DNA of 64,000 bases from VRUE01 sp963699215 (lineage in GTDB: Bacteria; Actinomycetota; Thermoleophilia; Solirubrobacterales; 70-9): contig OY969422.1 of NCBI GenBank assembly GCA_963699215.1, forward strand, positions 1,860,001 to 1,924,000, read 5' to 3'. This document shows, piece by piece, positions 7,929 to 17,386 of this stretch (its first letter is position 1; every line of letters starts with the position of its first letter). Both the position numbers and the translations under genes were made by a program. The notes beneath the pieces were generated by a model that saw only the letters and a program-made list of their open reading frames with translations, had not been told where the DNA came from and searched no databases.

Positions 7929-9125
7929 ATGTACGCAACCCGCGCCCGCAGAGCCCGCCCAGAAGCCTTCGCCGTCAGGCCCAGCATCGCCGAGCGATTC
8001 GGCCTGCCCTACATGGACGTTCAGCTTGGCCTCGCGGCGCTCGCCCTCGTTGCCTTCAGCGTCTTCACGCTGGGGCAGGCGACGCAGGGTGACGTGCCGG
8101 GCAATCCGGGCTATTTCGTCGACCGGCAGATCATCTACGCGGTCCTCGGCCTGATCGGCATGTACGTGCTGGCGCGCATCGACTACTCCCGCTTCCGCGA
8201 GCTGCGGGTCGGGATCTACACCTTCCTCTGCGTCAGCGTCACCCTCGTCTTCTTCTTCGGCTTCGCGGCGCGCGGCTCGCGACGCGCCTTCGACCTTCCC
8301 TTCTTCAGCTTCCAGCCATCGGAGCTGGGCAAGCTCCTGCTCGTCTTGGCGCTTGCCGGTTTCGTCATCGATGGCGCTCGGCGGGGCTCGGCACGGCAGC
8401 GCACTGTGCGCTACCTCTGCCTCGGCCTCGCGCCGGCTGCGCTGGTGTTCCTGCAGCCGGACCTCGGCACCGCTCTGGTGTACGGGGCAATCACCCTCGC
8501 CGTGATGTTCGTGGGGGGCGTCCCCTGGACGCACTTCGCGCTGATCGGCGCGATCCTGGTCACTCTGGTCACGGCCGTTCTGGTGGTGGCGCCGGCAGCG
8601 GGGGTTCCCCTGCTCAAGGGCTACCAGGAGGAAAGGCTCACGTCCTTCCTCGAACCAGACGCCCACCTCAGTGGCGCTGGCTATCAGCAAGACCAATCGC
8701 AGATCGCCACCGGCTCGGGGCAGTTGACCGGCCGCGGCGATCGAGCGACTCAAACGCGGCTCGACTTCGTCCCTGAGCGGCACACCGACTTCATCTTCGC
8801 GGTGATCGGTGAGCGCTATGGATTCATGGGGGCCGCATTCGTCCTATCCCTATACGCCCTGCTGATCTGGCGGGCGCTGCGGATCGTGACGCTCTCGAAG
8901 AACTCGTACGGGACCCTTGTGGCCGGCGGCATCGCCGCCATGCTGCTCTTCCAGGTCTTCGTCAACGTAGGGATGAACCTCGGGATCATGCCGATCACGG
9001 GCATCCCCCTGCCACTGCTGAGCTACGGAGGGTCGTCAGTGCTGGCGACGCTCCTCGCGGTGGGAGTGCTTCAGAGCATTCACATGCAAGCGCGCCTCAG
9101 CCAGAGAGGCAGGTTCGCCTGGTGA
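7929..9125 (+). CDS. rodA: SEDS glycosyltransferase RodA
   Basis: A 398-residue polytopic protein of the SEDS family, the peptidoglycan polymerase paired with PBP2. Visible family features: the FQPSELGKLLL segment, the catalytic-loop aspartate region (FLQPDLGTALVY), the large loop with PERHTDFIFAVIGERYGF, and GIPLPLLSYGGSS near the C-terminus. It starts three bases after the mrdA stop and closes the mre operon. Confidence 0.95.
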   Translation: MYATRARRARPEAFAVRPSIAERFGLPYMDVQLGLAALALVAFSVFTLGQATQGDVPGNPGYFVDRQIIYAVLGLIGMYVLARIDYSRFRELRVGIYTFLCVSVTLVFFFGFAARGSRRAFDLPFFSFQPSELGKLLLVLALAGFVIDGARRGSARQRTVRYLCLGLAPAALVFLQPDLGTALVYGAITLAVMFVGGVPWTHFALIGAILVTLVTAVLVVAPAAGVPLLKGYQEERLTSFLEPDAHLSGAGYQQDQSQIATGSGQLTGRGDRATQTRLDFVPERHTDFIFAVIGERYGFMGAAFVLSLYALLIWRALRIVTLSKNSYGTLVAGGIAAMLLFQVFVNVGMNLGIMPITGIPLPLLSYGGSSVLATLLAVGVLQSIHMQARLSQRGRFAW

Positions 9126-9176
9126 TCCCTCGAAGGGGACCCGGCCATGCGTACCTATCTGAACTGAGCTGAATCA

Positions 9177-11027
9177 ATGAAAAAAACCATCCTGGTGTCC
9201 GCCGATCGTGGCGAGACCCGTGTCGCCGTCCTCGAGTCGAAGACGAAAGGCGGCAAACGCAACGTGGCGGAGCTCTACATAGAGCGCCGCGGCCGGCGGT
9301 CGATCGTCGGCAACATCTACAAGGGCAAGGTCGACAACGTCCTCGCCGGCATGGAGGCCGCCTTCGTCGACATCGGCCTCGAGCGCAACGGCTTCCTGCA
9401 CGTCGACGAGATCGTCCTGCCCAATGGCGAACAGGCGCCGAAGCGCGGTCGCGGCAGCGGCCGCAAGATCACCGAGTTGATCAAGTCGGGGCAGGAGATC
9501 CTCGTGCAGGTGGTCAAGGACCCGCTCAAGTCGAAGGGGGCGCGGCTCTCGATGAACCTCTCGATCGCCGGTCGCTACCTCGTCTACGCGCCGCAGGGAA
9601 GCGGTGTCGGCGTCAGCCGCAGGCTCTCCGAATCGGAGCGCGACCGGCTGCGCAAGATGGTCGACCGCACCTACAAGGGCCCGGGCGGGCTGATCGTCCG
9701 CACGGCCGCCCACGGGGCGAAGAAATCCGACTTCGTGCGCGAGGTCGGCTACCTGCACAAGCTCTACGACGTACTCGAGCGGCGGGCCGAGAAAACCAAG
9801 GGCCTAGGCCTCGTCTTCCAGGAGGCCGACCTGCCGGTGCGGGTGCTGCGCGACGTCTTCCTATCCGACTTCGAAAAAGCGGTGATCGACTCGCCCAAGC
9901 AGCTCGACCGCGTGACCGGCTTCTTCCAGCGCACCGCGCCGGAGCTGGTCGAGAAAGTCGAGCTGTACGAGGGGACGAAGCCGCTGCTGGAGAAATGGGA
10001 GATCGACAAGGAGATCGAGTCGACCCTGGTCCGCCGCGTCGACCTGCCCTCGGGCGGCTACCTGATCATCGACTACGCCGAGGCATTGACCGTGATCGAC
10101 GTCAACAGCGGCTCCTTCACCGGCCGCGGCAAGGGCGGGCTGGAGGAAACGATCACCAAAGTCAACACCGAGGCCGCCGAGGAGGCGGTGCGACAGCTGC
10201 GGCTGCGCGACATCGGCGGCATCATCGTCATCGACTTCATCGACATGGCGCGGGCGAAAAACCGCGACAAAGTGCTGAAGACGCTGCGCAAAGCGCTCGA
10301 CGCCGACAAGTCGAAGAGCTACGTGGTCGAGGTCTCGCCGCTCGGCCTGGTCGAGATGACCCGTCAGAACATCACCGACGGGGTGCGCGAGATCCTCACC
10401 GCGCCATGCCCGACATGCAGCGGCGAGGGGGTCGTCCTCTCGGCCGAGACCGTGGCGCTGGAGGGCCTGCGCAAGATGCGCGAGATCGCCGCCGGCGGCG
10501 AGGAGGCTTTCCTCCTGCGGGTCAACCCGAAGGTCGCGGCGGAGCTGATCGAGGCCGACAGCGGCCTGGCCGAGCTGGAGGAGGAAACCGGCAAGCAGTT
10601 CCACTTCGAGGGCGGCGACGCGCTGGCGATCGACACCTTCGAGCTGGTCGAAGCGGGCAGCCGTGCCCAGATCGAGGAGCTGGCGCTGCCGTTCAAGGTC
10701 GGCGAGGAGGTGCTGGTGCGGATCGAGGAGCCGCACATGTACAACGCCGACGACGCCGTCGCCCGGATCGACTCCTACATCGTCAGCGTCAGCGGCGCCG
10801 GGCCGTTCGTCGGCGAGCGCAAGATGGTGCGGATCGAGCGGGTCGAGCGGGCCGCCGCGGTCGCCTCGCTGCTCGGCGATCCGGCGGGCAACGGCGCGAA
10901 CGGCGCCGCGGCGGACGCGTCCGGGTCCGACGCTCTAGAATCCTCCGCCTCGCGCAGCAACCGTCGTGGCCGCAGGGGCGGTCAGGGCCGGTCGCGCTCC
11001 ACTTCGAAGAGCGGCAAGGACGAATGA
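9177..11027 (+). CDS. rng: Ribonuclease E/G
   Basis: A 616-residue endoribonuclease for rRNA and tRNA maturation and mRNA decay. The S1 domain (IVGNIYKGKVDNVLAGMEA to residue ~120) has a short basic insertion (QAPKRGRGSGRK). The catalytic DNase-I-like region carries the magnesium-binding aspartates (VIDVNSGSFTG, VIDFIDM). The Zn-link is CPTCSGEG. After it comes a region ending in a TRAM-like beta domain (FKVGEEVLVRIEE...VGERKMVRIERV, about 500-560) and a basic RG/RS-rich tail. ATGA overlap with rplU couples the two genes. RNase G versus a short RNase E cannot be decided from sequence. Confidence 0.92.
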   Translation: MKKTILVSADRGETRVAVLESKTKGGKRNVAELYIERRGRRSIVGNIYKGKVDNVLAGMEAAFVDIGLERNGFLHVDEIVLPNGEQAPKRGRGSGRKITELIKSGQEILVQVVKDPLKSKGARLSMNLSIAGRYLVYAPQGSGVGVSRRLSESERDRLRKMVDRTYKGPGGLIVRTAAHGAKKSDFVREVGYLHKLYDVLERRAEKTKGLGLVFQEADLPVRVLRDVFLSDFEKAVIDSPKQLDRVTGFFQRTAPELVEKVELYEGTKPLLEKWEIDKEIESTLVRRVDLPSGGYLIIDYAEALTVIDVNSGSFTGRGKGGLEETITKVNTEAAEEAVRQLRLRDIGGIIVIDFIDMARAKNRDKVLKTLRKALDADKSKSYVVEVSPLGLVEMTRQNITDGVREILTAPCPTCSGEGVVLSAETVALEGLRKMREIAAGGEEAFLLRVNPKVAAELIEADSGLAELEEETGKQFHFEGGDALAIDTFELVEAGSRAQIEELALPFKVGEEVLVRIEEPHMYNADDAVARIDSYIVSVSGAGPFVGERKMVRIERVERAAAVASLLGDPAGNGANGAAADASGSDALESSASRSNRRGRRGGQGRSRSTSKSGKDE

Positions 11028-11542
11028 GCACGTACGCAGTCATAGAGAGCGGCGGCAAGCAGTACAAGGTCGAGAAGGGCACCTCGCTGCTCGTCGACCG
11101 GCTCAGCGCCAAGGAGGGCGACAAGGTCGCCCTCCGCGCCGTGCTCTTCCGCGACACCGAGATCGTCGCCGAGCCGAAGGAGCTGGAGAAGGTGAAGGTC
11201 GAGGCGACCGTCGCCGAGCACCTGCGCGGACCGAAGATCAAGGTCTTCAAATACAAGCCGAAGAAGGGCTACCGTCGCCGCGCCGGCCACCGCTCCGAGC
11301 TGACCCGGCTCGAGGTGACCGAGCTCGCGCTGGGTGCGCGCAAAGCCGCCGCCAAAGCCGAGCCGAAAGAGAAGGCGCCGGAGGGAGAGCCCAAGAAGCC
11401 GGCTGAGAAAAAAGCGGCCGCCAAACCGAAAGCCAAAGCCAAACCCAAAGCGGCTGCTAAAAAACCTGCTGCGAAGAAACCGGCGGAGAAAAAAGCCGCC
11501 GCGAAAAAACCCGCCAAGAAAGACTCCGACGATGGCTCATAA
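11024..11542 (+). CDS. rplU: Ribosomal protein L21 with Lys/Ala-rich tail
   Basis: Residues 1-102 are a complete L21 (YAVIESGGKQYKVEKG, FKYKPKKGYRRRAGHR). A C-terminal tail of about 70 residues made almost only of Lys, Ala, Pro and Glu follows, with AAKKPA-type repeats like histone H1, giving 172 aa instead of the usual ~103. Codons in the tail are less GC-biased (AAA lysines). The tail probably contacts RNA (inference). It overlaps rng by 4 bases and rpmA by 11. Confidence 0.95.
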   Translation: MSTYAVIESGGKQYKVEKGTSLLVDRLSAKEGDKVALRAVLFRDTEIVAEPKELEKVKVEATVAEHLRGPKIKVFKYKPKKGYRRRAGHRSELTRLEVTELALGARKAAAKAEPKEKAPEGEPKKPAEKKAAAKPKAKAKPKAAAKKPAAKKPAEKKAAAKKPAKKDSDDGS

Positions 11543-11783
11543 GAAAGGTCTCGGCTCCAGCCGCAACGGGCGCGAATCCAACCCCAACATGCTCGGGGTC
11601 AAGGTCTTCGCGGGCCAGAAGGTCTCCGGCGGCGAGATCATCGTGCGTCAGCGTGGAACGCGGTTCTGGCCCGGCGAGGGCGTCGGCCTCGGCCGCGATC
11701 ACACGATCTTTGCGACGCAGGCGGGGACGGTGGAGTTCAAGCCGTCGCGCAAGGGCCGGACGATCTCGGTTCTGTCGGATTAG
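11532..11783 (+). CDS. rpmA: Ribosomal protein L27
   Basis: An 83-residue L27: MAHKKGLGSSRNGRESNP, VRQRGTRFWPGEGVGLG and the end FKPSRKGRTISVLSD. The start ATG lies within the last codons of rplU, so the genes overlap by 11 bases. No N-terminal pro-peptide of the Firmicutes type. A long inverted repeat begins 8 bases after the stop and may end or process the rplU-rpmA transcript. Confidence 0.97.
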   Translation: MAHKKGLGSSRNGRESNPNMLGVKVFAGQKVSGGEIIVRQRGTRFWPGEGVGLGRDHTIFATQAGTVEFKPSRKGRTISVLSD

Positions 11784-11790
11784 CGCTGGG

Positions 11791-11910
11791 GAGGGGCGGG
11801 GTGCCCCTCTCGCTTGCTGGGTTTTTCGCCACGTAGCGCCGACGGCTGTCCTTTACCGTTGCTGGGGCGAAAAACGGACGCCGCTGCGCGAGAGGGGCAC
11901 CCCGCCCCTC
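11791..11910. repeat. 120-nt nested inverted repeat between rpmA and obgE
   Basis: Perfect 23-bp arms at 11791-11813 and 11888-11910, with a second 10-bp pair inside (GTTTTTCGCC at 11821-11830 with 11866-11875). Each outer arm contains a short self-complement (GGGGTGCCCC). No U-run follows, so it is not a standard intrinsic terminator. No coding potential that I would support lies in this gap. Confidence 0.85.
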
Positions 11911-11972
11911 TTCCAAGTCCCACAGAACCTCTCGCCGCGAGCTTTCTAGGCGCCACTACCCTCTCCTGGCTT

Positions 11973-13265
11973 ATGTACGACAAGGCGAAGATCTGGGTTG
12001 AAGGTGGGGCTGGGGGCAATGGCTGTGTGAGCTTTCGGCGCGAGGCTCATGTGCCTCGCGGTGGGCCCGATGGGGGCGATGGCGGGCATGGGGGAGACGT
12101 CGTGCTGGTCTGCGATTCGTCGCGCAGGGATCTGGGTGCGCTGCGCGGTAGCAAGCACTTTCGGGCTGGGCGAGGGAAGTACGGCGAAGGCTCCAATCGA
12201 CACGGTGCTCGTGGCGAAGAGCTGGAGATTCCGGTTCCCGCCGGCACTCAGGCCGAGGCGGTCGATGGGAGCCGGGTGGACCTGATCGAGGCTGGGCAGC
12301 GAGCCTTGGTTGCGCATGGCGGACGCGGGGGGTACGGGAACAAGCGGTTCTCGACCTCGACCCGGCAGGCGCCCCGGTTCGCCGAGAAGGGGACCGGGGG
12401 CGAGAAGGGGTGGATCGAGGTTCGGCTGAAGCTCCTGGCCGACGTCGGGCTGGTCGGGCTGCCCAACGCCGGCAAGTCGTCGCTGCTGGGGCGGCTCACC
12501 CGGGCCGAGCCCAAGGTCGGCGATTACCCGTTCACGACCCTCTCGCCGGTGCTGGGGACGATCGAGGGTGAGGACCGACAGGCGGTCGTCGCCGACATCC
12601 CCGGCCTGATCGAGGGGGCGGCCGACGGCGCCGGGCTGGGCCACGAGTTCCTCGCTCACGTCGAGCGCTGCTCGATGCTCGTCCATCTGGTCGATCTCTC
12701 GCCGGTGGAGGGCGATCCCGAGTCGAACTACGAGGCGGTGCGCGAGGAGCTGGTCGCCTACGGGGCAGGGCTGGAGCGACTGACGGAGCTGGTTGTGCTC
12801 TCGAAGCGCGATCTGCTCCCAGTCGAGCAGGTGGAGGAGGCGGTTGGCGAGTGGCGCCAGCGGCTCGGCGACCGCGTGGGAGGCGTGCTGGCTGCCTCGG
12901 CCGCCACCGGCGAGGGCCTGGAGGAGCTGCACAACGCGATCCTCGCTGAGCTCCCCGACACGGTTCCGGCGCGTCCCGAGCGCCAGGCGGCGGGCGCCGC
13001 CGAGTTCGAGGCCGAGCACCGCGTCTACCGGCCGGTCGGCGAGGGCGGCTACTTGGTCGAGCGCGAGGAGGACGGCGGCTTCCGCGTCCTCGGCCGCGGC
13101 GTCGAGCTGCTCTTCGAGCGCCACGACCTCGGCAACGAGGAGGCGCTGGCCTACCTCGAGCAACGCCTCAACGAGATCGGCGTCGTCGCCGCTCTGCGCG
13201 CGGCCGGCTTCGAGCCGGGTGACGACGTCCGCGTCGGCGAGCACGAGTTCGAGCTGCACCCCTAG
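11973..13265 (+). CDS. obgE: GTPase ObgE/CgtA
   Basis: A 430-residue ribosome-associated GTPase in 50S assembly and stress control. The glycine-rich Obg fold (residues 1-158: VEGGAGGNGCVSF, GGDGGHGGDV) precedes the G domain with GLPNAGKSS (G1), DYPFTTL (G2), DIPGLIEGA (G3) and SKRDL (G4). A C-terminal OCT-like domain covers about 345-430. The first ~160 codons use many T-ending codons, unlike the rest of the gene. Placed after rplU-rpmA, as in many bacteria. Confidence 0.96.
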   Translation: MYDKAKIWVEGGAGGNGCVSFRREAHVPRGGPDGGDGGHGGDVVLVCDSSRRDLGALRGSKHFRAGRGKYGEGSNRHGARGEELEIPVPAGTQAEAVDGSRVDLIEAGQRALVAHGGRGGYGNKRFSTSTRQAPRFAEKGTGGEKGWIEVRLKLLADVGLVGLPNAGKSSLLGRLTRAEPKVGDYPFTTLSPVLGTIEGEDRQAVVADIPGLIEGAADGAGLGHEFLAHVERCSMLVHLVDLSPVEGDPESNYEAVREELVAYGAGLERLTELVVLSKRDLLPVEQVEEAVGEWRQRLGDRVGGVLAASAATGEGLEELHNAILAELPDTVPARPERQAAGAAEFEAEHRVYRPVGEGGYLVEREEDGGFRVLGRGVELLFERHDLGNEEALAYLEQRLNEIGVVAALRAAGFEPGDDVRVGEHEFELHP

Positions 13266-14170
13266 GAGGATTTCCTCGCAGCCAGGAGGATGTCCTCACG
13301 GCTGTAGTGGCCGACCGAGTCGAACCAGCGCTTGGCGCGTAAGCCGGCGCGCAGGTCGCAGTCGGCGGCGACGATCCCCTCCTCGTCGTAGAGCGGCCCG
13401 GCGATCACCTCGCCCCAGGTCGGCTCGACGATCGCGGCGCCTCCGCGTCCGAAGACCTCGCGGTCGGGCAGCTCGGCTGGGAAGTCGGCGGGGAATGCCC
13501 CGCGCGGGATGAACTGGGGTGCCGAGATGACGAAGGCACCGGACTCAATCGCGATGTGGCGCATGCTGGCGAGCCAGCCGTCGGAGTCGTCCGCGGTCGG
13601 CGCGAGCCAGATCTGCGGGCCCGATTTGTACATCGCGTAGCGGGCGAGCGGCATCCGGTTCTCCCAGCAGATCAGCCCGCCGACCTTGCCCAAGGGGGTT
13701 TGCACGGCGACCAGGTCGTCGCCGGCACCGATCCCGTGGAAGAGCCGCTCGTGGTGGGTCGGCATCAGCTTGCGGTGCTTCCAGAGCAGCCCGTCGGGGC
13801 CGACCAGGACGAGCGTGTTGTAGAGCGTGCCAGGCCGCTCCGACTCGCGCTCGTTGACCCCGATCGCACAGTGGGCGCCGCCGCGGTGGCAGGCGGCGAT
13901 CAGCTCGTCGATCAGCGGTCCGGGTACGTCGACCGAGTTCTCCCAAAGGCGCTGCCAGAGCTCGTCGAAGCCGTCGAACCCGGCCGCGGGCGCCGCCCAC
14001 GACTGGGAGGGATAGAGGGGGACGAAGGTCTCGGGCAGGACGATCAGCTCGGCGCCGTCGGCGGCGGCCCGCTCGATCAACTCCACCGCCTTTGCGATCG
14101 ACGCTTCCGCGTCGAGGATCGCCGGGGTGGCCTGGGCGGCCGCGACCCGCACGGTTCTCAGCTCTGGCAT
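13262..14170 (-). CDS. Nitrilase-family carbon-nitrogen hydrolase
   Basis: A 302-residue member of the nitrilase superfamily. The catalytic triad is visible: Glu in IVLPETFVPLYP, Lys in HRKLMPTHHER and Cys in GGLICWENRMPLAR. The CWEN context and the LMPTHHER motif fit branch 1 (true nitrilases, nitrile to carboxylate plus ammonia) better than amidases. The substrate cannot be inferred. It overlaps the 3' end of obgE by 4 bases and is divergent from the PEP-mutase-like gene, with only 45 bases between them. Confidence 0.87.
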   Translation of the reverse strand: MPELRTVRVAAAQATPAILDAEASIAKAVELIERAAADGAELIVLPETFVPLYPSQSWAAPAAGFDGFDELWQRLWENSVDVPGPLIDELIAACHRGGAHCAIGVNERESERPGTLYNTLVLVGPDGLLWKHRKLMPTHHERLFHGIGAGDDLVAVQTPLGKVGGLICWENRMPLARYAMYKSGPQIWLAPTADDSDGWLASMRHIAIESGAFVISAPQFIPRGAFPADFPAELPDREVFGRGGAAIVEPTWGEVIAGPLYDEEGIVAADCDLRAGLRAKRWFDSVGHYSREDILLAARKSS

Positions 14171-14215
14171 GCACTCAGATTAGTAGCGTGCGTCACAGCG
14201 AACCGGGAGATCGAC

Positions 14216-15013
14216 ATGCCACTGAGCCAGCAAGAGAAAGCCGCCAGCTTCCAAGCCCTGCACGAGGGCGAGGCGTTCCTCATCCCCAATCCATGGGACG
14301 CGGGCTCGGCCCGGGTCATGGCGGCGCTCGGGTTCAAGGCGCTGGCCACGACCAGCGCGGGGTTCGCCTTCACGCTCGGGCGCCTGGACGGCGGCGTCAC
14401 GCTCGACGAGCTGGCGGGGCACGTCGGCGCTCTCGCGCGGGCGACGGACCTGCCGGTATCGGTCGATCTCGAGAACGGCTTTGGCGCGGCGCCCGAGAAC
14501 GCCGCCGCCGCGATCGTCACGGCCGCCGAGGCCGGCGCCGTCGGCGGTTCGATTGAGGACTACGACCCCGAGGACGGGATCTACGCATTCGACCACGCGG
14601 TCGAGCGGGTAGCGGCGGCGGTCGAGGCGGCTCGGAGCCTGGACTTTCCCTTCACCTTCACGGCGCGGGCCGAGAACCACATCCGCGGCAACCCCGACCT
14701 CGACGACACGATCGCTCGCCTGCAGGCCTACGAGAAGGCGGGCGCCGACGTGCTGTACGCGCCCGGCTTGGCCAGCGAGGATGAGATCCGGGCGGTGCGC
14801 GAGGCGACGACCAAGCCGCTCAACGTGCTCGCCCTGCCGCACCTCTCGGTGGGCGAGATCGTCGCCGCGGGCGGGCAGCGGATCAGCGTCGGCAGCCTCC
14901 TGGCGTGGGTCGCGGTCGATGCGATGGCGGCCGCCGCCGAGCAGATGCAGGACAGCGGCGACCTCTCGGGCCTGAAGGTCTCCGGCCGGATCGGCGAGTG
15001 GCTCGGCGCATGA
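14216..15013 (+). CDS. Isocitrate lyase / PEP mutase family protein
   Basis: A 265-residue TIM-barrel enzyme acting on C-C or P-C bonds of 2-oxo acids. Features: LIPNPWDAGSARVMAALGF (N-terminal barrel strand), VDLENGFG (metal-binding, in the place of DxDxG), EDYDPEDGIY, and FTARAEN. The catalytic loop KKCGH of true isocitrate lyases is absent, pointing to an oxaloacetate decarboxylase or 2-methylisocitrate-lyase-like member. Its stop overlaps proB as ATGA. ATG at 14216 starts at the expected family N-terminus. Confidence 0.82.
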   Translation: MPLSQQEKAASFQALHEGEAFLIPNPWDAGSARVMAALGFKALATTSAGFAFTLGRLDGGVTLDELAGHVGALARATDLPVSVDLENGFGAAPENAAAAIVTAAEAGAVGGSIEDYDPEDGIYAFDHAVERVAAAVEAARSLDFPFTFTARAENHIRGNPDLDDTIARLQAYEKAGADVLYAPGLASEDEIRAVREATTKPLNVLALPHLSVGEIVAAGGQRISVGSLLAWVAVDAMAAAAEQMQDSGDLSGLKVSGRIGEWLGA

Positions 15014-16098
15014 CCCTGGTCGTCAAGCTCGGCTCCTCGATCGTCGCCGCCGACGACGGCAAGCTGCGCGTCGACGTGCTCGACGCGGTCTGCGAGCAGG
15101 TGGCGGAGCTGGAGCGGGGGAGCGAGCGGGTCGTGATGGTCACCTCGGGCGCGATCGCACGGGGGATGCGGTTGATGGAGCTGCCGGTGCGCCCGCGGGC
15201 GATGGACGAGCTGCAGGCGGCGTCGGCGGTGGGGCAGGGCGACCTCTTCCGCGCTTACGAGTCCCGTCTCGCCGAGCGGGGGACCCGCTCCGCCCAGGTG
15301 CTGCTGACCGCCGCCGACATCGCGGCGCGGACCAATTACCTAAACGCGCGGCAGACCCTGCGGCGGCTGATCGAGTGGGGGGTGGTGCCGGTCGTCAACG
15401 AGAACGACACCACCGCGACCGACGAGATCAGCTTCGGCGACAACGACTTCCTCGCCGCCCAGGTGGCGATCCTGCTCGACGCGCGGCTGCTCGTTCTGCT
15501 CTCCGACGTCGACGGGCTGCACCGCAGCGATCCTCGCGTCGATCCGGACGCGGAGCCGATCGCCGCCGTCGAGGACTTCGGCGAGCTGGCCGGGATGGAG
15601 ATCGGCGACCGCACCTCGGCCTTCGGCTCGGGCGGGATGCGGAGCAAGGTCGCGGCCGCCGAGATGGCGGCCGAGTCCGGCATCGAGGCGGTGATCTGCA
15701 ACGGGACGAAGGCGGGGACGTTGCTCGCCGCGGCCGCCAGCCGAGCGGCTGGCACGCGATTTGCCGCGCAGGAGAGCAAGGCTTCGAGCTTCAAGCTCTG
15801 GCTGAAGTACGCCAAGCCCGCCAAGGGGCGGCTCACCGTCGACGACGGCGCCGCGCGCGTCCTGCGGGAGAGCGGCTCCAGCCTGCTTCCGGTGGGGATC
15901 GTCGAGGTGGAGGGGGACTTCGAGGTCGGCGATGCGGTCGAGGTTGCCGCGAACGGCTCGCCGATCGGCAAGGGGATCGTCGACTACTCGGCCACGGAGC
16001 TGGCTCGGGTAACCGGCCTCAAGAGCAGTCAGGTCCGCGAGCTGCTTCCCCACGCGGCGGACGAGGTGATCCACCGAGACCGCTTCGTGCTGGTTTAG
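15010..16098 (+). CDS. proB: Glutamate 5-kinase
   Basis: First step of proline synthesis: phosphorylation of glutamate by ATP. The 362-residue protein has the amino-acid kinase domain (VVKLGSSIVA, VTSGAIARGM, NENDTTATDEISFGDND, LLSDVDGLH, GSGGMRSKVAAA) and a C-terminal PUA domain (about 275-362: KGRLTVDDGAARVLRESG). Followed 21 bases later by proA, which acts next. Confidence 0.96.
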   Translation: MTLVVKLGSSIVAADDGKLRVDVLDAVCEQVAELERGSERVVMVTSGAIARGMRLMELPVRPRAMDELQAASAVGQGDLFRAYESRLAERGTRSAQVLLTAADIAARTNYLNARQTLRRLIEWGVVPVVNENDTTATDEISFGDNDFLAAQVAILLDARLLVLLSDVDGLHRSDPRVDPDAEPIAAVEDFGELAGMEIGDRTSAFGSGGMRSKVAAAEMAAESGIEAVICNGTKAGTLLAAAASRAAGTRFAAQESKASSFKLWLKYAKPAKGRLTVDDGAARVLRESGSSLLPVGIVEVEGDFEVGDAVEVAANGSPIGKGIVDYSATELARVTGLKSSQVRELLPHAADEVIHRDRFVLV

Positions 16099-16119
16099 CT
16101 CCCAGCTACCCTTTTCCCG

Positions 16120-17386
16120 ATGGCAGTCACGACGACCACCGTTGCCACGACCTGCGCCGCCGCGCAGCGGGCTGCGCGTGTGCTGGGTGCCGCTTCCACC
16201 GAGGCCAAGGACGCCGCGCTGGAGGCGACTGCTCGGCTGCTCGGCGAGCGGGTGCCGGATGTGCTCGAGGCGAACGCGGCCGATCTGGCGGACGAGCGGG
16301 CCGAGGGGCTGACCGCGGCGCTGCGCGACCGGCTGACGCTGAGCGAGGAGCGGGTCGCGGCGATGGCCGACGGGGTGCGCGCGGTCGTCGCGCTCGCGGA
16401 CCCGGTCGGCGAGGTGCTGGAGCGCGAAGACGCTGGAGAGCGGGCTGGACCTGACCAAGCTGCGGGTGCCGCTCGGCGTCGTCGCCGTCGTCTATGAGGC
16501 GCGGCCCAACGTGACGATCGATTGCGCGGCGCTGACGATCAAGAGCGGCAACGCGATCGTCCTGCGCGGCTCCCACTACGCCGAGCGAACCAACGGGGCG
16601 CTGGCGGCGATCGTGCGCGAGGCGCTGACGGAGGCCGGGCTGCCCGAGGACGCGGTGCTGCTGCTGGCCGGCGGTGGCCACGAGGACCTGGCCGAGCTGG
16701 CGACCCAGGAGGACACGGTCGACCTGCTGATCCCGCGCGGCGGCGAAGGCCTGAAGACGGCGCTGAAGGACGTCGCGACGGTGCCGGTGATCTACGCCGC
16801 CGCCGGCAACTGCCACGTCTACGTCCACGCCGACGCCGACCTCGAGATGGCGCGGCGGATCGCGGTCAACGCGAAGGCGCAGCGGCCCGGCGTCTGCAAC
16901 GCCGCCGAGACGCTGCTCGTCGACGCCGCGGTCGCCGGCGAGTTCTTGCCGGGTGCGCTCGCCGAGCTGCGCGACGCCGGCGTCGAGCTGGTCGGCGACG
17001 AGCGGGCCCGCGCGGCCGCCGGTGGCGCCGAGGTCGGGGTCGCGAGCGAGGACGACTGGGGCACCGAGTACCTCGACCTGAAGCTCGCGGTGGCCGTCGT
17101 CGACTCGCTCGAAGAGGCGATCGACCACGTCAACCGCTACGGCACCCGCCACTCGGAGGCGATCGTCACCCGCTCCGAGGAAGCCGCCGAGCGCTTCGCC
17201 GCCGCGGTCGACGCCGCCGTCGTCTACGTCAACGCCTCGACCCGCTTCACCGACGGCTTCGAGTTCGGGATGGGTGCCGAGATCGGCAACTCGACCCAGA
17301 AGCTGCACGCGCGCGGCCCGATCGGCCTGCGCGAGCTGACCACCTACAAGTACGTCGTCCGCGGCGACGGCCAGGTGCGTGAGTAG
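16120..17386 (+). CDS. proA: Gamma-glutamyl phosphate reductase (one frameshift)
   Basis: Reduces glutamyl-5-phosphate with NADPH to the semialdehyde. The N-terminal part (MAVTTTTVATTC... to VGEVLER) is in one frame; one extra G near 16426 moves the rest (KTLESGLDLTKLRVPLG...) to the next frame. Removing it gives a ~421-residue protein of normal length. The active-site cysteine is in QRPGVCNAAE; EARPNVTID and FGMGAEIGNSTQKLHARG are standard motifs. Essential for proline synthesis and intact otherwise, so the shift is probably a sequence error. Confidence 0.92.
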
